From NCBI GenBank assembly GCA_028278675.1, contig JAQAJJ010000013.1:2555-37447 (forward strand): a stretch of 34,893 nucleotides of DNA, read 5' to 3'. Below the pieces are notes generated by a model that was not told the DNA's origin, did no database searches, and was given only the letters and a program-made list of their open reading frames with translations. Origin of the DNA: Candidatus Azophilus lithoversatilis. Lineage in GTDB: Bacteria; Pseudomonadota; Gammaproteobacteria; Pseudomonadales; Azotimanducaceae. Shown one piece after another: positions 33,612 to 34,893 of the stretch (positions within the stretch are counted from its first letter, which is position 1; every line of letters begins with the position of its first letter). Made by a program: the position numbers and the translations under genes.

Positions 33612-34646
33612 TCAAGTAGGCAGTGGCGTCTCCCAGCACCGCATACCTCGGTCAGCGATCCACTGCTGGAGCGCTCGTGCGCAGCCGTGTGCCCGCTGCC
33701 GCCTGTCCATTGTCGCCACTCGCGCCAGCCATCGCCCCAGCGGATCCAGTTTGCTCCGAGCGCCGTCCGCTGCTGTCGCCTCTGCCGCCATGATTCCCTC
33801 AAGCAGCTCGACGTAGCCGCGAAGCGTCATCCGGACGCGCGGCGCGGGCGTCGTCCGATTGGTGCCCGCCCGAGCCGCCTTCGGCTCGTTGGCTCTAGCC
33901 CCGGCTGCCTCATCGTCTTCAGTGGCGGCGGCCACCTTGTCATCGGGTGCCTCCCTGCCGCCAAGGCCCGACGCCAGCGGCGCCAGGAACTCGTCCAACG
34001 CCTCCGCCCGGTTTACCCGAAGGCGCTCCCCGATTGAAGCGTCCTGGCACTCTGAAAGACGGTCCGCCAACTTCGCCCGAACCGGGTTCAGGTCAACGTA
34101 AGCCATTGCTGCAACAACCGCTTCCTCGTCCAGCAGCGCACCCGAATAGAACCTCTGCTCGAAGAAGTGGCCCTTCACCCCGTCCTCTTGGTTCGCCCTG
34201 CGGGCGATCGGCTGCTTGATGTGCTTCATGAACGACGACAGCGACCCCAGCGTTGCCCGTGCCCGCGCCAGACGCTCCGGATCCGCCAGCAGGCGCTCGC
34301 GCTCCAAGGGCTTGCGTTCCTCCGCCACCGCCCCGTCCTCCGTCGGCGGGAATGCCTCCACCCAGCGACGCGCCACCTCCGCCTCGCTCCACGCAAAGCA
34401 GGCTTTCGGGTCATAGTACGCTGCCAAGTGGAAGTGGTTGCTCAGCACGGAGTAGCTGTCGATCTCGACCGCGAAGAACTGCGCTAGGAACAGTAGCCGC
34501 TCAATCAGCCAGCGGCGGCGGTGGGAGCAGTCCCGGCCAGTGGCCGGGTCACGCCCGCAGAGGAAGGCACCGCGTACGCAACGGGACACCAAGTGGTAGC
34601 TCAGCGCGTTCTCGGAATCCACCAGTTTACTGCGGGGAATGGCCAT
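33612..34646 (-). CDS. REP-associated tyrosine transposase (RAYT / Y1, HUH type)
   Basis: A 344-aa single-strand DNA transposase of the IS200-like Y1 family. N-terminal YHLVSRCVRGAFLCG, then HRRRWLIERLLFLAQFFAVE, the HUH motif in SVLSNHFHLAAYY, SFMKHIKQPIARRANQEDG and VKGHFFEQRFYSGALLDEE, then MAYVDLNPVRAKLADR, whose Tyr is the likely nucleophile. The C-terminal third (after about residue 215) is hydrophilic and family-variable. Such proteins are not mobile themselves but act on nearby palindromic repeats. ATG 34646 is used; the frame is open to 34724. No IS ends or second gene are seen. Repeat arrays with a GGGACACAC core lie upstream (34770-34893) and downstream (32980-33096). Confidence 0.85.
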   Translation of the reverse strand: MAIPRSKLVDSENALSYHLVSRCVRGAFLCGRDPATGRDCSHRRRWLIERLLFLAQFFAVEIDSYSVLSNHFHLAAYYDPKACFAWSEAEVARRWVEAFPPTEDGAVAEERKPLERERLLADPERLARARATLGSLSSFMKHIKQPIARRANQEDGVKGHFFEQRFYSGALLDEEAVVAAMAYVDLNPVRAKLADRLSECQDASIGERLRVNRAEALDEFLAPLASGLGGREAPDDKVAAATEDDEAAGARANEPKAARAGTNRTTPAPRVRMTLRGYVELLEGIMAAEATAADGARSKLDPLGRWLARVATMDRRQRAHGCARALQQWIADRGMRCWETPLPT

Positions 34647-34769
34647 AGGGGATAGGTTGGCGCGCTCGGTAGGCCACCGTCCAGAGGCGATCTCTGCAGT
34701 CCTTGGTGGATATTGACCCGCCATCGCCGCTCCATTTCAGGAACCCCGTTGTGCGAGTTCTCCGCGACC

Positions 34770-34893
34770 TTGTAAGGTGGGAATTGTGTGTGTCCCGATC
34801 CTGATTTGTAAGGTGGGAATTGTGTGTGTCCCGATCCTGATGTGTGATGAGGTGAGAATTGTGTGTGTCCCGATCCTGATGTGTAAGGTGGGA
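34770..34893 (-). repeat. GGGACACAC-core repeat array 4, cut by the window edge
   Basis: Tandem 36-bp units: 34770-34805 and 34806-34841 are identical, beginning TTGTAAGGTGGGAATTGTG and containing TGTGTGTGTCCCGATCCTGA. A third (34842-34880, 39 bp) is a variant with GTGTGATGAGGTGAGAATT at its start. The fourth begins at 34881 and runs off the window. Each contains GTGTGTCCC, the reverse complement of GGGACACAC. It lies 46 bp before the open frame of the RAYT gene (124 bp before ATG 34646), on its 5' side. Confidence 0.9.

Noticed and set aside
28365-34893. CRISPR arrays at 28.4, 33.0 or 34.8 kb
   Set aside because: Units are directly joined and degenerate, there are no unique spacers of constant length, and no cas genes are present.

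Overview
The window is GC-rich, gene-dense bacterial DNA. Protein types point to a gammaproteobacterium that feeds on hydrophobic or polycyclic compounds: a TonB-dependent receptor, three intact cytochrome P450s, several short-chain dehydrogenases (SDRs), a MaoC hydratase, a CaiB/BaiF CoA-transferase, an amidohydrolase, a GPH symporter, and DjlA. TTG and GTG starts are frequent. The exact taxon cannot be read from the sequence.

Layout. (i) 1-2295, minus strand: a P450 and SDR operon, with a partial conserved peptide/repeat at the left edge. (ii) 2501-4088, plus strand: a second SDR and djlA. (iii) 4265-6937, plus strand: an AAA/DUF4143 ATPase behind an inverted repeat, an ABM-domain protein and an amidohydrolase. 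(iv) 7060-9165: a decayed IS4-family transposase and a complete hipBA toxin-antitoxin pair with two matching operators. (v) 9303-18816: TonB receptor, GPH symporter, SDR, MaoC hydratase, a secreted or anchored PEGA x4-FGE protein, a PIN-domain remnant and an MFS transporter. (vi) 18909-21434, plus strand: CaiB/BaiF CoA-transferase, GT2 glycosyltransferase and DUF2064 transferase. (vii) 27826-21407, minus strand: ferredoxin and a complete suf operon (sufBCDS-A-T-E) behind an IscR type-1-like operator. (viii) 28670-32933, plus strand: P450, P450-like protein without heme cysteine, P450. (ix) 33612-34724, minus strand: a REP-associated-type tyrosine transposase (RAYT).

How the parts may work together. 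The receptor and transporters could import a hydrophobic substrate, the P450s hydroxylate it, the SDRs oxidise the alcohols, and the CoA-transferase and MaoC hydratase pass acids into beta-oxidation-like steps. The adjacent ferredoxin and Suf machinery could supply electrons and Fe-S clusters. This is inference from gene content; no substrate can be named.

Most notable observations. First, four intergenic arrays (14.5, 28.4, 33.0 and 34.8 kb) are built from different repeat units that share the core GGGACACAC, and two of them flank the RAYT gene, so the RAYT may act on these repeats. Second, one P450-fold protein (30218-31552) has Gly374 where the heme-ligand cysteine should be, lacks the usual oxygen-activation motif, and sits between two intact P450s. 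Third, a 65-bp sequence that could encode a short Cys-containing peptide occurs both at the left edge and just before that heme-less protein.
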